64,000 bases of DNA from Pseudogulbenkiania subflava DSM 22618. Its GTDB lineage: Bacteria; Pseudomonadota; Gammaproteobacteria; Burkholderiales; Chromobacteriaceae. Location of the stretch: NCBI RefSeq assembly GCF_900177275.1, contig NZ_FXAG01000012.1, forward strand, positions 1-64,000, in the 5' to 3' direction. The position numbers and the translations under genes were made by a program. The first letter of the stretch is position 1, and every line of letters begins with the position of its first letter. Below, in pieces: positions 53,028 through 63,123 of the stretch. Below the pieces are notes generated by a model. It searched no databases, had not been told where the DNA came from, and worked only from the letters and a program-made list of their open reading frames with translations.

Positions 53028-54575
53028 ATGCTCCGTTTCGACCTGCGCCGCCTGATCCTGCTATTGGCCCTGACCGCGGTGCTGCTCACCGTGATCAACG
53101 GCTTTTACTCCGGTTATCAGGTTCAGCGCGACATCCTGATCCGCAATACGCTCGAAGCGCACCGGGTCTACGCCGCCAAGGTGGCCTACAACACCGAGGT
53201 CTTTCTGCGCGCCACCCAGCAGAACCTGCGCGTCAACGCCGAGCGGCTCGTCGAGCACATGGACGACGCCGCCGCGCTGCAGCGCGAGCTCGACCTGCTG
53301 CAACGCTCCTCCGACAACTTCAACAACCTCGTGGTGTTCGATGAACGCGGCGTGGTGCGCGCCGCCACCGCCCTGCCCCAGCTCATCGGCCGGCGCCTGG
53401 AGAGTCCCGGCACGCACGAGGCCCTGGCCAAGCGGCGGGCGCTTATCTCCGAGCCCTACCGTGCCGTCACTGGGCAGCTGGTGATGATGATCTCGCAACC
53501 GCTGTTCGACCGTGCCAGCCACTACCGGGGCTACGTCGGCGGCTCGATCCGGCTGCGCGAGAAGAACATCCTGCACGGCCTGCTGGGCGAGCACTATTAC
53601 CGCGACGGCTCCTACCTGTACGTGGTGGACGGCAAGGGACGACTGATCTTCCACCACGACCCCGCACGCATCATGCAGGACGCCTCGAGCAACCCGGTGG
53701 TGGCAGCGGCCATGCGTGGCGAGAGCGGTGCCCGGCCGGTGACCAATACCCGGGGCGTCGCGATGCTGGCCGGTTATGCCTACGTGCCCAGCGCGCACTG
53801 GGGTGTGGTGTCGCAGCGCCCCAGGGCGCAGGCGCTGGCCGAGCTCGACCAGCTCATGCTGACCATGGCCCAGTACGCCGCGCCGCTGCTGCTGATCATC
53901 GTCGTGGTGGTGTGGTGGCTGTCGCTGCAGATCGCGCGGCCGCTGCGGCAACTGGCGCGCGAGGCCGCCGCCATGGACAGCCACGGCGCCACGCCGCGCA
54001 TCGAGGCGGTGCGCTCGTGGTACTTCGAGGCGCAGCAGCTGAAACAGGCGCTGCTGGTGGGGATGCGCGCCATGCAGCAGCAGCTCAACCGTTTCCGCCA
54101 GGAATCGAATACCGATGCCCTCACCGGGCTTGGCAACCGGCGCGAACTGGACAGCGTGCTGGACGACTGGAAATACAGCCGCCAGCCGTTCGCGGTGCTG
54201 ATGATCGACATCGACTTCTTCAAGTCGGTCAACGACAGCTACGGCCACGACACTGGCGACCAGGCGCTCACCGCGCTGGCGCAGCTGATGCGTGACAGCG
54301 CGCGCGAGGGGGACGTGGTGTGCCGCATGGGGGGCGAGGAATTCGTCATGCTGCTGCCGGGGGCCGACGCCATCGGTGCGGAGCGCGTGGCCGAACGCCT
54401 GTGTTCCTGCGTGGAAGCGTACCGCGTGCCCGGCCTGCCTCCCTTGACGGTGTCGATCGGCGTGGCCGCCGGCATCGCCGACGAAGCGCCGGAGGCGCTG
54501 CTGCGGGAAGCCGACGACGCGCTCTACCAGGCCAAGCAGCAGGGCCGCAACCGGGTGGTGCTGGCCGTCGTCTGA
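53028..54575 (+). CDS. Membrane diguanylate cyclase with periplasmic sensor
   Basis: A 515-residue GGDEF protein that makes c-di-GMP from GTP. A first membrane helix lies at about 10-28 and a periplasmic Cache-like domain to about 275 (FNNLVVFDERGVVRAAT, YRDGSYLYVVDGKGRLIFHHDP). The second helix is at about 283-303 (LLLIIVVVVWWLSL), followed by a HAMP-like linker. The GGDEF domain has NTDALTGLGNRRELD and the active loop GGEEF near 435, with the inhibitory-site RxxD (REGD) five residues before. So it should be active and product-inhibited. The ligand is unknown. Confidence 0.92.
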   Translation: MLRFDLRRLILLLALTAVLLTVINGFYSGYQVQRDILIRNTLEAHRVYAAKVAYNTEVFLRATQQNLRVNAERLVEHMDDAAALQRELDLLQRSSDNFNNLVVFDERGVVRAATALPQLIGRRLESPGTHEALAKRRALISEPYRAVTGQLVMMISQPLFDRASHYRGYVGGSIRLREKNILHGLLGEHYYRDGSYLYVVDGKGRLIFHHDPARIMQDASSNPVVAAAMRGESGARPVTNTRGVAMLAGYAYVPSAHWGVVSQRPRAQALAELDQLMLTMAQYAAPLLLIIVVVVWWLSLQIARPLRQLAREAAAMDSHGATPRIEAVRSWYFEAQQLKQALLVGMRAMQQQLNRFRQESNTDALTGLGNRRELDSVLDDWKYSRQPFAVLMIDIDFFKSVNDSYGHDTGDQALTALAQLMRDSAREGDVVCRMGGEEFVMLLPGADAIGAERVAERLCSCVEAYRVPGLPPLTVSIGVAAGIADEAPEALLREADDALYQAKQQGRNRVVLAVV

Positions 54576-54725
54576 TGCCGCGGCGGGCTTCGGCCAACCT
54601 CGAGCGCGGCCGCGTGCCCGAAGCGGCCGCCGCGACCGTGCCGGCAAGCGCTGGCGGCTTGGCTATGATCCAGTCAGGGGACGGCCCGCCCCTTGGCCGT
54701 CCGGGCCGCTCACGGGAGCACGCCG

Positions 54726-55058
54726 ATGCCGATCCACAACCTGCTCAACGACCTCCCCGCCGCCGGCGCCGAGGAAGTGTTCCACACCCTGCTGCGCCAG
54801 CCTGGCGTGAAGATCGAACGCATCGTCTCGTTCGGCCAGGCCAGCCCGCCCGGCTACTGGTTCGATCAGCCCGATGGCGAGTGGGTGCTGCTGCTCGCCG
54901 GCGAGGCCAAGCTGCTGTTCGAGGACGAAGGCATGCCGCGCGACCTGCGCCCGGGCGATTGGCTCGACATCGCCCCGCACCGCCGCCACCGCGTCGACTG
55001 GACCGACCCGGAGCAGCCCACGGTGTGGCTCGCGGTGCATTATTCCCATTTGCCTTAG
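54726..55058 (+). CDS. Small cupin-domain protein
   Basis: A 110-residue single cupin beginning MPIHNLLNDLPAAGAEEVFHTL. FDQPDGEWVLLLAGEAKLLFEDE and LRPGDWLDIAPHRRHRVDWTDPEQPTVWLAVHY are the two cupin motifs, with the metal histidines partly kept (HRRHRVDW). The family is widespread in proteobacteria with unknown function. CGGGAG lies before the ATG. Its stop codon TAG merges with the start of repeat A3. Confidence 0.75.
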   Translation: MPIHNLLNDLPAAGAEEVFHTLLRQPGVKIERIVSFGQASPPGYWFDQPDGEWVLLLAGEAKLLFEDEGMPRDLRPGDWLDIAPHRRHRVDWTDPEQPTVWLAVHYSHLP

Positions 55059-55199
55059 AACCTGTTCACGATCTTGCTGCGCGTCCCTGATCGGGGCTCA
55101 TGTGCTGCTCGGAATCCTCATGTACTCCAGTACATTCCGGTTCCTGCGCGGCTCTTCACCCCGCTGAGGGCCGCTCGCGACAGATCGTGAACAGGTTCT
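55057..55199. repeat. Palindromic repeat family A, copy 3
   Basis: A 143-base element with near-perfect terminal inverted repeats, GAACCTGTTCACGATCT and AGATCGTGAACAGGTTC, and an internal GTACTCCAGTAC palindrome. It is the reverse complement of the copy at 10182. Confidence 0.9.
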
Positions 55200-55408
55200 T
55201 AGCCGCGATGGCTTCGCCGGTAGCGTTGCGCAACCAGCCTGCGGCGCTAGCCCTGGGCAAATCGCGGCGTGTCAGTCTTGCGATCGGCGCAACGATGGAC
55301 TGGCACGCAGAGACTCGCTCAGTGAGCGCTTGCCATGCTCCCTGAACGGCCAGCGGCCCTGCTCACTGACCTTCGCGTCGTGGTTGCGCAGGCGTCTTGG
55401 CATGGCTA
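55199..55408. repeat. Palindromic repeat family C, copy 3
   Basis: It follows repeat A3 directly. It begins CTTAGCCGCGATGG and ends CATGGCTAGGCGG in weak inverse, with interior GCGTTGCGCAACC and TGGCACGCAGAGACTCGCTC as in other copies. The closing CTA is the hisC stop codon on the minus strand. Together with A3 it fills the 347-base gap between the cupin gene and hisC. Confidence 0.65.
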
Positions 55409-56503
55409 GGCGGAGCCTGCCAGTACGTCCAGCACCGCCGCATCGAGCGCCTGCGGATGGGCGGTGACGCGCAGCAGATGCTTCATCGCCGCATGCGGCG
55501 GACGGTGCACCGCCACGCCGTCGGCCAGCAGCGCGCGCTGGATGCGCTCCGCCACGGCGGCGTCCGGGTAGGCGATGGCGACAAAGTTGGTGCGGCTGGG
55601 CAGCACGGTCAGGCCGCGTGCGCGCAGCGCTTCGGCCAACTGCACACGCAGCGCCAGCGTGTCGGCGATCAGCCGGCGCGCGTAGTCCGGCTCGTCCAGC
55701 ACCGCCTGTGCCGCCGCCTGGGCGACCGCCGACAGCGCGTACTGCGGGCGGATCTGGTCGGCCTTGGCCACGATGTCGGCGGCGGCGATGGCGTAGCCTA
55801 CGCGCAGTCCGGCCAGCGCGTAGGCCTTGGACAGCGTGCGCAGCCGCACCGTACCCGGCAGCACGCCGGCCGGCGGCGCGTCGTCCTGCTCCACGCAGAA
55901 GTCGACGTAGGCCTCGTCCAGCAGCAGCACGCAGTCGGCCGGCAGCGCCGCGCGCAGCCGTGCGATGGCGTCGGCACGGTGGTAGTGGCCGCTCGGGTTG
56001 TCCGGGTTGGCTAGGTAGACCAGCGCCGCCCGGTGCCGCTGGGCGGCCTCGGCCAGCGCCGCCAGATCGGGTGCCAGCAGGCCGTCGCCGTGCGCGTAGT
56101 CGACCTCGACCACCTGCGCGCCGACGCCCTCGGCGAAGTAGCGCAAGGTCGGGTACGTTCCCGCCGTGCTCACCACCGTGTCGCCGACGTTGCAGAACAG
56201 GCGCAGCGTCAGCAGGATCAGGCTGTCGGCGCCGGTGTCGAACAGCACCTCGTCCGCCGTCACGCCGTTGAGCGCCGCGGCGCGCGCGCGCAGCGCGTGG
56301 GCGTAGGGGTCGGGGTAGAGCCGTGCCAGCTCGGCCCCGGCGGCGCCGAGCAGCTGCAGCAGCGGCGACGCCGGCTGCGGCATGCTCTCGTTGGAGCCGA
56401 TGCGTGTGCGGATCGGGTGGCCGAGCGCCGCCTCCAGCTTCACGATGCCGGGAAACGGGTTGACGATGGGGTGATGTTCGAGATGGCGGGCAAAACGGGT
56501 CAT
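55406..56503 (-). CDS. hisC: Histidinol-phosphate aminotransferase
   Basis: HisC transaminates imidazole-acetol phosphate in histidine synthesis. The 365 residues have the fold-type I pattern: RIGSNESMPQPASPLLQLLG, LYPDPYAHALRARAAAL, YLANPDNPSGHYHR, LDEAYVDF and the PLP lysine in LRTLSKAYALAGLRVGYA. The start at 56503 (MTRFARHLEHHP) was chosen over one seven codons earlier. It is alone here, so it may be a second HisC-type enzyme serving aromatic amino acids rather than the his operon copy. The stop codon lies in repeat C3. Confidence 0.85.
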   Translation of the reverse strand: MTRFARHLEHHPIVNPFPGIVKLEAALGHPIRTRIGSNESMPQPASPLLQLLGAAGAELARLYPDPYAHALRARAAALNGVTADEVLFDTGADSLILLTLRLFCNVGDTVVSTAGTYPTLRYFAEGVGAQVVEVDYAHGDGLLAPDLAALAEAAQRHRAALVYLANPDNPSGHYHRADAIARLRAALPADCVLLLDEAYVDFCVEQDDAPPAGVLPGTVRLRTLSKAYALAGLRVGYAIAAADIVAKADQIRPQYALSAVAQAAAQAVLDEPDYARRLIADTLALRVQLAEALRARGLTVLPSRTNFVAIAYPDAAVAERIQRALLADGVAVHRPPHAAMKHLLRVTAHPQALDAAVLDVLAGSA

Positions 56504-56584
56504 GGGGTCACTCCACAAACGCAATGCGGATCATTCTAGGCCATGGCGGCGGCAGGGTCCGCCACCGCAGCGGCGGTTCCGATG

Positions 56585-56609
56585 AAAAATGCCCCGGCTG
56601 GCGGGGCAT
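56585..56609 (-). terminator. Terminator of lptM
   Basis: On the minus strand, ATGCCCCGCC pairs with CCGGGGCAT plus T5, 16 bases after the lptM stop. Confidence 0.75.
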
Positions 56610-56624
56610 GGCAGCGGGCCGGGG

Positions 56625-56750
56625 TCACGGCGCCGAGGCATCGTGGTGCTGGTGTTTCGCCGGCGCATCTTTGGGCAGATAGAGCGGGGCCTTGTAGCCG
56701 CAGGCCGTGGCGATAAGGCACAAGGCCGCGAGGGAGATCATGGTTCGCAT
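56625..56750 (-). CDS. lptM: LptM (YifL)-type small lipoprotein
   Basis: A 41-residue lipoprotein. MRTMISLAALCLIATAC is a lipoprotein signal, and CGYKAPLYLP right after the lipidated cysteine is the LptM signature (C-G-x-K-x-P-L-Y-x-P). LptM helps mature the LptD/LptE LPS translocon in the outer membrane. A His-rich tail (AKHQHHDA) follows. It is divergent from cyaY, as in Escherichia coli, which supports the call. A terminator lies downstream. Confidence 0.85.
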   Translation of the reverse strand: MRTMISLAALCLIATACGYKAPLYLPKDAPAKHQHHDASAP

Positions 56751-56921
56751 GGAGGCGGGTCCGATGTGGCAAAATTACGATACTAGCAAAGCGTGCCGTA
56801 CCGATACATAGCGCCCGTTTCTTCCGGCGGTCCTCTCCCCGCAGCCCATCCGGCTGCCCTGGCCCGTCCGCCTGGCGAAACCGGCATGCGGCGGCGCGCC
56901 GACCCAACTGGACAAGACGAC

Positions 56922-57239
56922 ATGACCGACAGCGAATTCCTCATCCTGACCGACGGCATCTTCGCCCGCATCGAGAACGCCATCGACGACGCCGGCCTCG
57001 ACGCCGACTTCCTCACCAACGGCAACGTGCTGGAAATCGAGTTCGACAGCGGCGCCAAGATCGTGGTCAACCGCCACAGCAGCAACCACGAACTGTGGAT
57101 CGCCGCCAAGAGCGGGGGCTACCACTTCGCCTTGAGCGACGGTCAGTGGCTTGCCGCGCGCGACGGCGCCGAATTCTTCGCCACCCTGTCGCAGGCCATA
57201 CGCGAAGCCTCCGGCCAGGACTTCGAGCTCGCCGAGTGA
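56922..57239 (+). CDS. cyaY: Frataxin-like iron donor
   Basis: CyaY is the bacterial frataxin, which binds iron and modulates Fe-S cluster assembly on IscS/IscU. The 105 residues keep the acidic first helix (DGIFARIENAIDDAGLDADF), the strand GNVLEIEFDSGAKIVVNRH and LWIAAKSGGYHFAL. The start at 56922 gives the normal length; 43 upstream in-frame residues lack support. Its stop overlaps the yqaA-type ATG (TGATG). Confidence 0.93.
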   Translation: MTDSEFLILTDGIFARIENAIDDAGLDADFLTNGNVLEIEFDSGAKIVVNRHSSNHELWIAAKSGGYHFALSDGQWLAARDGAEFFATLSQAIREASGQDFELAE

Positions 57240-57652
57240 TGGACACGGCCGCGCTGGCGCTGGCCGGACTGGCCGCCTCGGCCTTCCTCTCCGCCACGCT
57301 GCTGCCCGGCAACTCCGAGCTCGCGCTTACCGCCTTCCTCTACAAGTGGCCCGACTGGTTGTGGCCGGCCCTGCTGTCGGCGACGCTGGCCAACAGCGCC
57401 GGCAGCGTCAGCAGCCTGTGGCTGGGGCGGCTCGCGCCACGGAAGGAGCTGCCGCCGAGGATCGCGCGCTGGTTCGAGCGCTTCGGTCCGGCCACCCTGC
57501 TCCTGGCCTGGGTGCCGCTGATCGGCGACGCGCTGCCGCTGGCGGCGGGCTGGCTGCGTCTGCCGTTGTTGCCGAGCGTGCTGTGGCTGACCGCCGGCAA
57601 GGGGCTGCGCTATGCCGCCATCGCGCTGACACTGCAGGCACTGACGCACTGA
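57239..57652 (+). CDS. yqaA: YqaA-type DedA-like membrane protein
   Basis: A 137-residue inner-membrane protein of the YqaA subgroup of the DedA/VTT family. The pattern FLSATLLPGNSELALTAFLYKW and LLAWVPLIGDALPLAAGWLRLPL is typical, with paired re-entrant helices. The wider family has lipid flippase or proton-linked roles; YqaA itself is uncharacterised. It is coupled to cyaY by a one-base overlap. Confidence 0.85.
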   Translation: MDTAALALAGLAASAFLSATLLPGNSELALTAFLYKWPDWLWPALLSATLANSAGSVSSLWLGRLAPRKELPPRIARWFERFGPATLLLAWVPLIGDALPLAAGWLRLPLLPSVLWLTAGKGLRYAAIALTLQALTH

Positions 57653-57931
57653 CGTCGTCGCGTTCGGATTTCCGTCATGCCGGTGTCGCAGTTGTTCGGT
57701 TTTCCGAACAAAACGCCGTGTTGCCCACGCCGCACTGGCGATGGGCCGGCCCGGCTGAGCGCGTGCAGGCTGCCAAAATCGGCGCGGAGCTGGAAAATTT
57801 TTCTATGGAAATTTTAATATCGATTGATTTTATTGGCGTATTACCACGCCAGTGAGACAAAAAAACCACACCGGCCACTCTTTTTTTCGCCATCCGTCAT
57901 GGATCGGATGAGCGTTTCATGACGAAAGCCC

Positions 57932-58708
57932 ATGACAAAACACATACCCCGTAAACGCTTCGGCCAGAACTTCCTGCAGGACGCCAGCGTGATCGAAAGC
58001 ATCGTGCACGCGGTCAACCCGCAGCCCGGCGACATCGTGGTCGAGATCGGCCCCGGCCTGGGCGCGCTGACCCGCCCGCTCCTGGCGCGACTGCCGCACC
58101 TGCACGTGGTCGAGATCGACCGCGACATCATCAGCCGGCTGAAAAGCGAGTTCCCGCCCGAGCGCCTCACCATCCACGAAGGCGACGCGCTGGCCTTCGA
58201 TTTTTCCACCATCGGCACGCGTTTCAAGCTGATCGGCAACCTGCCCTACAACATCTCCACGCCGCTGCTGTTCCACCTTGCGAGCTACGGCGACCGCGTG
58301 GTCGACATGCACTTCATGTTGCAGAAGGAAGTCATCGAGCGCATGGTGGCCGAACCGTCCACCGCCGACTACGGCCGGCTCACGGTGATGCTGCAATATC
58401 GCTTTGAAATGGAACAGATTCTGCATGTGCCGCCGGGCGCCTTCTGGCCGCCGCCCAAGGTGGAATCGGCCGTGGTGCGCATGATCCCGGCACCCGGCCG
58501 CTGCGGCGTGGCGACGGACGAAGCCGAACTGGAGGCCCTGGTCACCCTAGCCTTCTCGCAGCGCCGCAAGACCCTGCGCAACAACCTCAAGGGCGTGCTG
58601 GACGAGGCGGACTTCGCCGCGCTCGGCATCGACTCGGGGTTGCGGCCGGAGAACCTGACGGTGGAGCAGTACGTGGCGATGGCCAACCTGCTGAGCCGCC
58701 GGCGCTGA
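57932..58708 (+). CDS. rsmA: 16S rRNA dimethyladenosine transferase
   Basis: RsmA (KsgA) dimethylates A1518 and A1519 of 16S rRNA late in 30S assembly. The 258 residues open KRFGQNFLQDASVIESIV; the SAM site is VVEIGPGLGALTRPLL and the catalytic NLPYNIS is intact. The C-terminal RRKTLRNNLKGVLD is also typical. The 279-base gap upstream is AT-rich between 57790 and 57850 and probably holds its promoter; I see no gene there. Confidence 0.96.
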   Translation: MTKHIPRKRFGQNFLQDASVIESIVHAVNPQPGDIVVEIGPGLGALTRPLLARLPHLHVVEIDRDIISRLKSEFPPERLTIHEGDALAFDFSTIGTRFKLIGNLPYNISTPLLFHLASYGDRVVDMHFMLQKEVIERMVAEPSTADYGRLTVMLQYRFEMEQILHVPPGAFWPPPKVESAVVRMIPAPGRCGVATDEAELEALVTLAFSQRRKTLRNNLKGVLDEADFAALGIDSGLRPENLTVEQYVAMANLLSRRR

Positions 58709-58850
58709 CCCCGGCCCTTGCTGCGTTGCAACTTGCGCCGGCCGCGGCCTGCCCCGAAAATCGTGGCGCGGCGCACCGGCCTGCGGCCGGCAGGCAAGGA
58801 CAACGCCTTGAAACATAAATGAAAATCAGTAAACAGAAAGAGCGGTAACG

Positions 58851-59585
58851 ATGATCCGATTCATGAACGTGCACAAGTGGTTCAAGGACCTGCATGTCCT
58901 CAATGACGTCAGCCTGAACGTCACGGCCGGCGAGGTGGTAGTGGTGTGCGGCCCGTCCGGCTCGGGCAAGTCCACGCTGATTCGCACCGTCAACCAGCTC
59001 GAATCGATCAACTCCGGCGAGATCTGGGTGGACGGCAAGAACGTGGTCGACCCCAAGACCGATCTCAACGCCCTGCGCGCCGAAGTGGGCTTCGTGTTCC
59101 AGCACTTCAACCTCTACCCGCACCTGTCGGTACTTGACAACATCACGTTGTCGCCTCTAATGGTTAAGAAGATGGAACGGGCGGCTGCCGAGAAGCTGGC
59201 ATTGCAATTGCTAGAACGCGTGGGACTGGCCCACAAGAAAGACGCCTTCCCGGCACAGCTTTCCGGTGGGCAGCAGCAGCGTGTGGCTATTGCCCGCGGC
59301 CTGGCCATGCAACCTCAGGTAATGCTGTTCGACGAGCCCACCTCGGCGCTGGATCCGGAAATGATCGGTGAAGTGCTGCGCGTGATGAAAGACCTGGCGG
59401 AATCGGGCATGACCATGATGGTGGTGACCCATGAAATGGGCTTCGCTCGCGAAGTGGCCGACCGGGTGGTGTTTGTCGATCATGGCCAGATCATCGAAGA
59501 AGCCCAGCCTGAGGAGTTTTTCATGAACCCCCAGCATGATCGGGCCAAGCAGTTTCTGCGCCAGTTGCTGACGCCGATGCAATAA
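58851..59585 (+). CDS. Amino-acid ABC transporter ATP-binding protein (first copy)
   Basis: A 244-residue GlnQ/GltL-type ATPase. Walker [14 protein letters not shown], signature [17 protein letters not shown], Walker [15 protein letters not shown] and the H-loop VVTHEMGF are intact. It opens the glt cluster, 95 bases before the binding-protein gene. The cluster's last gene encodes a second, similar ATPase, so one of the two may serve a different permease or form a mixed pair. Confidence 0.9.
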   Translation: MIRFMNVHKWFKDLHVLNDVSLNVTAGEVVVVCGPSGSGKSTLIRTVNQLESINSGEIWVDGKNVVDPKTDLNALRAEVGFVFQHFNLYPHLSVLDNITLSPLMVKKMERAAAEKLALQLLERVGLAHKKDAFPAQLSGGQQQRVAIARGLAMQPQVMLFDEPTSALDPEMIGEVLRVMKDLAESGMTMMVVTHEMGFAREVADRVVFVDHGQIIEEAQPEEFFMNPQHDRAKQFLRQLLTPMQ

Positions 59586-59680
59586 GCCGGCGAAGCAGGC
59601 AACGGGGGCGGGGCACGCTGTCAGCACAGCGACCCCCGAATAACGGGGGCGCCGAGATCAATAGAACAGGAGAAACTTGC

Positions 59681-60586
59681 ATGCGCTTTACCACTCGACT
59701 CATCTGCACCGCCACCGTTGGCGCCCTGCTCGCTGCTCCGGCCATGTCCGCCGAGCTGACCGGCACCCTGAAAAAGATCAAGGACTCCGGGACCATCGTC
59801 ATCGGCCACCGTGATGCCTCCATTCCCTTCTCCTACCTCGACAACAACCAGCAGCCGATCGGCTACTCGATGGACCTCGCCCACAAGGTGGTCGAAGCCG
59901 TCAAGAAAGACCTGAAGATGCCGGGCCTGAAGGTCCAGTACAACCTGGTCACCTCGCAGACCCGCATTCCGCTGGTCCAGAACGGCACCGTCGACATCGA
60001 GTGTGGTTCCACCACCAACAACCTGGAACGCCAGAAGCAGGTCGACTTCTCCGTCGGCATCTTCGAAATCGGCACCCGCCTGCTCACCAAGAAAACGTCC
60101 GGCGTGAAGGACTTCGCCGATCTGAAGGGCAAGAACGTGGTGACTACCGCCGGCACCACCTCCGAGCGCCTGATCAAGTCGATGAACGCCGAGAAGCAGA
60201 TGGGCATGAACATCATCTCGGCCAAAGACCATGGCGAATCGTTCCTGATGGCCGAATCCGGCCGTGCCGTCGCCTTCATGATGGACGACGTGTTGCTGTA
60301 CGGCGAAATGGTGAAAGCCAGGAACCCGGCCGAGTGGGTGGTGACCGGCAAGCCGCAGTCGTTCGAAATCTACGGCTGCATGATGCGCAAGGGCGACCCG
60401 GCCTTCAAGAAAGTGGTCGACGATGCCATCAAGGCCACCTACAAGTCCGGCGAGATCAACAAGATCTACGCCAAGTGGTTCACCAGCCCGGTTCCGCCGA
60501 AAAACCTCAATCTGAATTTCCCGATGTCGGACGAACTCAAGGCTCTGATCAAGAACCCGACCGACAAGTCTGCCGAGCAGATGTAA
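59681..60586 (+). CDS. gltI: Glutamate/aspartate periplasmic binding protein
   Basis: The 301 residues resemble GltI along their length, including IVIGHRDASIPFSYLDNNQQ, VECGSTTNNLERQKQVDF-like (DIECGSTTNNLERQKQV), GVKDFADLKGKNVVTTAGTT and ISAKDHGESFLMAESGRAVAF. A signal peptide (MRFTTRLICTATVGALLAAPAMSA) exports it to the periplasm, where it delivers glutamate or aspartate to GltJK. A terminator-like hairpin before gltJ may leave this product in excess. Confidence 0.93.
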   Translation: MRFTTRLICTATVGALLAAPAMSAELTGTLKKIKDSGTIVIGHRDASIPFSYLDNNQQPIGYSMDLAHKVVEAVKKDLKMPGLKVQYNLVTSQTRIPLVQNGTVDIECGSTTNNLERQKQVDFSVGIFEIGTRLLTKKTSGVKDFADLKGKNVVTTAGTTSERLIKSMNAEKQMGMNIISAKDHGESFLMAESGRAVAFMMDDVLLYGEMVKARNPAEWVVTGKPQSFEIYGCMMRKGDPAFKKVVDDAIKATYKSGEINKIYAKWFTSPVPPKNLNLNFPMSDELKALIKNPTDKSAEQM

Positions 60587-60793
60587 TCCTGACGGGCGAC
60601 TCGAGCCTGTCGTGAACCTGTTCCCGGCGCGGACCGGCGGCGTTGCCGCCACCACGCGCCGGCTCGCAGCACCAACCCGCCGCCTGTGGCGGGACGATTC
60701 ACAGCCAATCCCGCATTGGTCGTGAGGGGTGCTGCTGCCCGCGCCATACCCTCCTCCCGGTATGGCTGACGGACAGGAACATGCCAGGCTCCG

Positions 60794-60817
60794 GGGGGAG
60801 GTCGTCTCCCCCTTTTT
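60794..60817 (+). terminator. Attenuating terminator between gltI and gltJ
   Basis: GGGGGAG pairs with CTCCCCC around a five-base loop and runs into five T residues, 16 bases before the gltJ start. It looks functional, so it probably reduces permease expression relative to the binding protein. Confidence 0.7.
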
Positions 60818-60832
60818 GTTTGGAGATTCGGT

Positions 60833-61576
60833 ATGAATTACAACTGGGACTGGAACGTCTTTTTCAAGTCCACCGGCATCGGCAAGGAAATCTACCTCGA
60901 CTGGTTCATTTCCGGTCTGGGCTGGACCATCGCCGTGGCGCTGGCCGGCTGGATCATCGCGCTGGCGCTGGGATCGGTACTGGGCGTGATGCGCACGCTC
61001 CCCAACAAGTGGGCGGCGCGTATCGCGACCACCTACGTCGAGCTGTTCCGCAACGTGCCGCTGCTGGTGCAGCTGTTCATCTGGTACTTCCTGGTGCCCG
61101 ACCTGCTGCCGGAGCGCGCGCAGATCTGGTTCAAGCAGGACCTGAGCCCGGCCACCTCGGCCTACCTGTCGGTGGTGGTCTGCCTCGGCCTGTTTACCGC
61201 CGCACGGGTGTGCGAGCAGGTGCGCACCGGCATCCAGGCGCTGCCCAAGGGACAGAACTACGCCGCCATGGCGATGGGTTTCCAGCAAGCACAGGTCTAT
61301 CGCTACGTGCTGCTGCCGCAGGCCTTCCGCATCATCATTCCGCCGCTCACCAGCGAGTTCCTGAACATCTTCAAGAACTCCTCGGTGGCCTCGCTGATCG
61401 GCCTGATGGAACTCTTGGCACAGACCAAGCAGACCGCCGAGTTTTCGGCCAACCTGTTTGAAGCGTTCACGCTCGCCACGGTGATCTACTTCGTGCTCAA
61501 CATGAGCCTGATGAAGTTCATGGGCTGGGTGGAAACCCGCTTGCGCGTGCCGGGCATGATGGGAGGTGCCAAATGA
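60833..61576 (+). CDS. gltJ: Glutamate/aspartate ABC permease GltJ
   Basis: A 247-residue inner-membrane permease of the His/Glu/Gln type. It starts MNYNWDWNVFFKSTG and has about five helices. The EAA coupling loop reads EQVRTGIQALPKGQNYAAMAMG, which meets the ATPase. TYVELFRNVPLLVQLFIWYF is a conserved block. TTTGGAG precedes the start. It overlaps gltK by four bases. Confidence 0.93.
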   Translation: MNYNWDWNVFFKSTGIGKEIYLDWFISGLGWTIAVALAGWIIALALGSVLGVMRTLPNKWAARIATTYVELFRNVPLLVQLFIWYFLVPDLLPERAQIWFKQDLSPATSAYLSVVVCLGLFTAARVCEQVRTGIQALPKGQNYAAMAMGFQQAQVYRYVLLPQAFRIIIPPLTSEFLNIFKNSSVASLIGLMELLAQTKQTAEFSANLFEAFTLATVIYFVLNMSLMKFMGWVETRLRVPGMMGGAK

Positions 61577-62243
61577 TGGGTTTCGATTTCAGCCAGATCG
61601 GTCCGGCCCTGCCTGGCCTGATGGACGGCATGGTGCTGACGCTCAAGCTGCTGCTCCTGGCGGTGAGCGGCGGCGTGGCGCTGGGGACGGTGCTGGCGCT
61701 GATGCGTCTGTCCAGCAACCGCCTGTTGTCCGGTGGCGCCAAGTTCTATGTCAATTATTTCCGCTCGATTCCGCTGCTGTTGGTGATCACCTGGTTCTAC
61801 TTCGTGGTGCCGCTGATCTTCAAGTGGATTTCCGGCGAGTTCGTCGCGGTCGGCGCCTTCACCTCCTGCCTGGTGGCCTTCATGATGTTCGAAGCGGCCT
61901 ACTATGCTGAGATTGTGCGTGCCGGCGTCCAGTCCATTTCCAAGGGCCAGCTCAACGCCGCCTACGCGCTGGGCATGACCTACGGCCAAGCGATGCGGCT
62001 GATCATCTTGCCGCAAGCCTTCCGCAAGATGATGCCGCTGCTGCTGCAGCAGTCCATCATCCTGTTCCAAGACACCTCGCTGGTGTACGCCGTGGGTCTG
62101 ATGGACTTCCTCAACACCGCCCGCTCCAAGGGGGACATCGTCGGTCAGCCGAATGAGTTCCTGATCCTGGCCGGGGTGGTTTATTTTGTTATCAGTTTCG
62201 GCGCTTCCACCGTGGTGAAGCGTCTGCAAAAGAGGTTGGCAGT

Positions 62244-62247
<4 letters not shown>
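61573..62247 (+). CDS. gltK: Glutamate/aspartate ABC permease GltK
   Basis: A 224-residue partner permease with the same fold. YVNYFRSIPLLLVITWFYF and the EAA loop EIVRAGVQSISKGQLNAAYALGM are intact. The ATG (61573) overlaps the gltJ stop, and its own stop overlaps the next ATG, so translation is coupled through the cluster. It starts one or two codons into MMGFDFS. Confidence 0.93.
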
Positions 62248-62987
<740 letters not shown>

Positions 62988-63036
62988 GCCACCGATGACG
63001 GCGGGCCGAACGATCTTCTGCCCGCCTTGACCGCAC

Positions 63037-63064
63037 AACGCCACCGCCACCCGGTGGCGTTTTT
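63037..63064 (+). terminator. Terminator of the glt cluster
   Basis: AACGCCACC pairs with GGTGGCGTT and is followed by T residues, 49 bases after the gltL stop. Confidence 0.85.
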
Positions 63065-63123
63065 CATTCCCTGGTCGCGGACGGTATTCTGCCGCTCGAG
63101 CGGATCAGATGAGGAGAGATGAC

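Noticed and set aside
60603-60623. GTGAACCTGTTCCCG near 60611 as a further family A end
   Set aside because: Only about a dozen bases agree and no partner end or interior is present.
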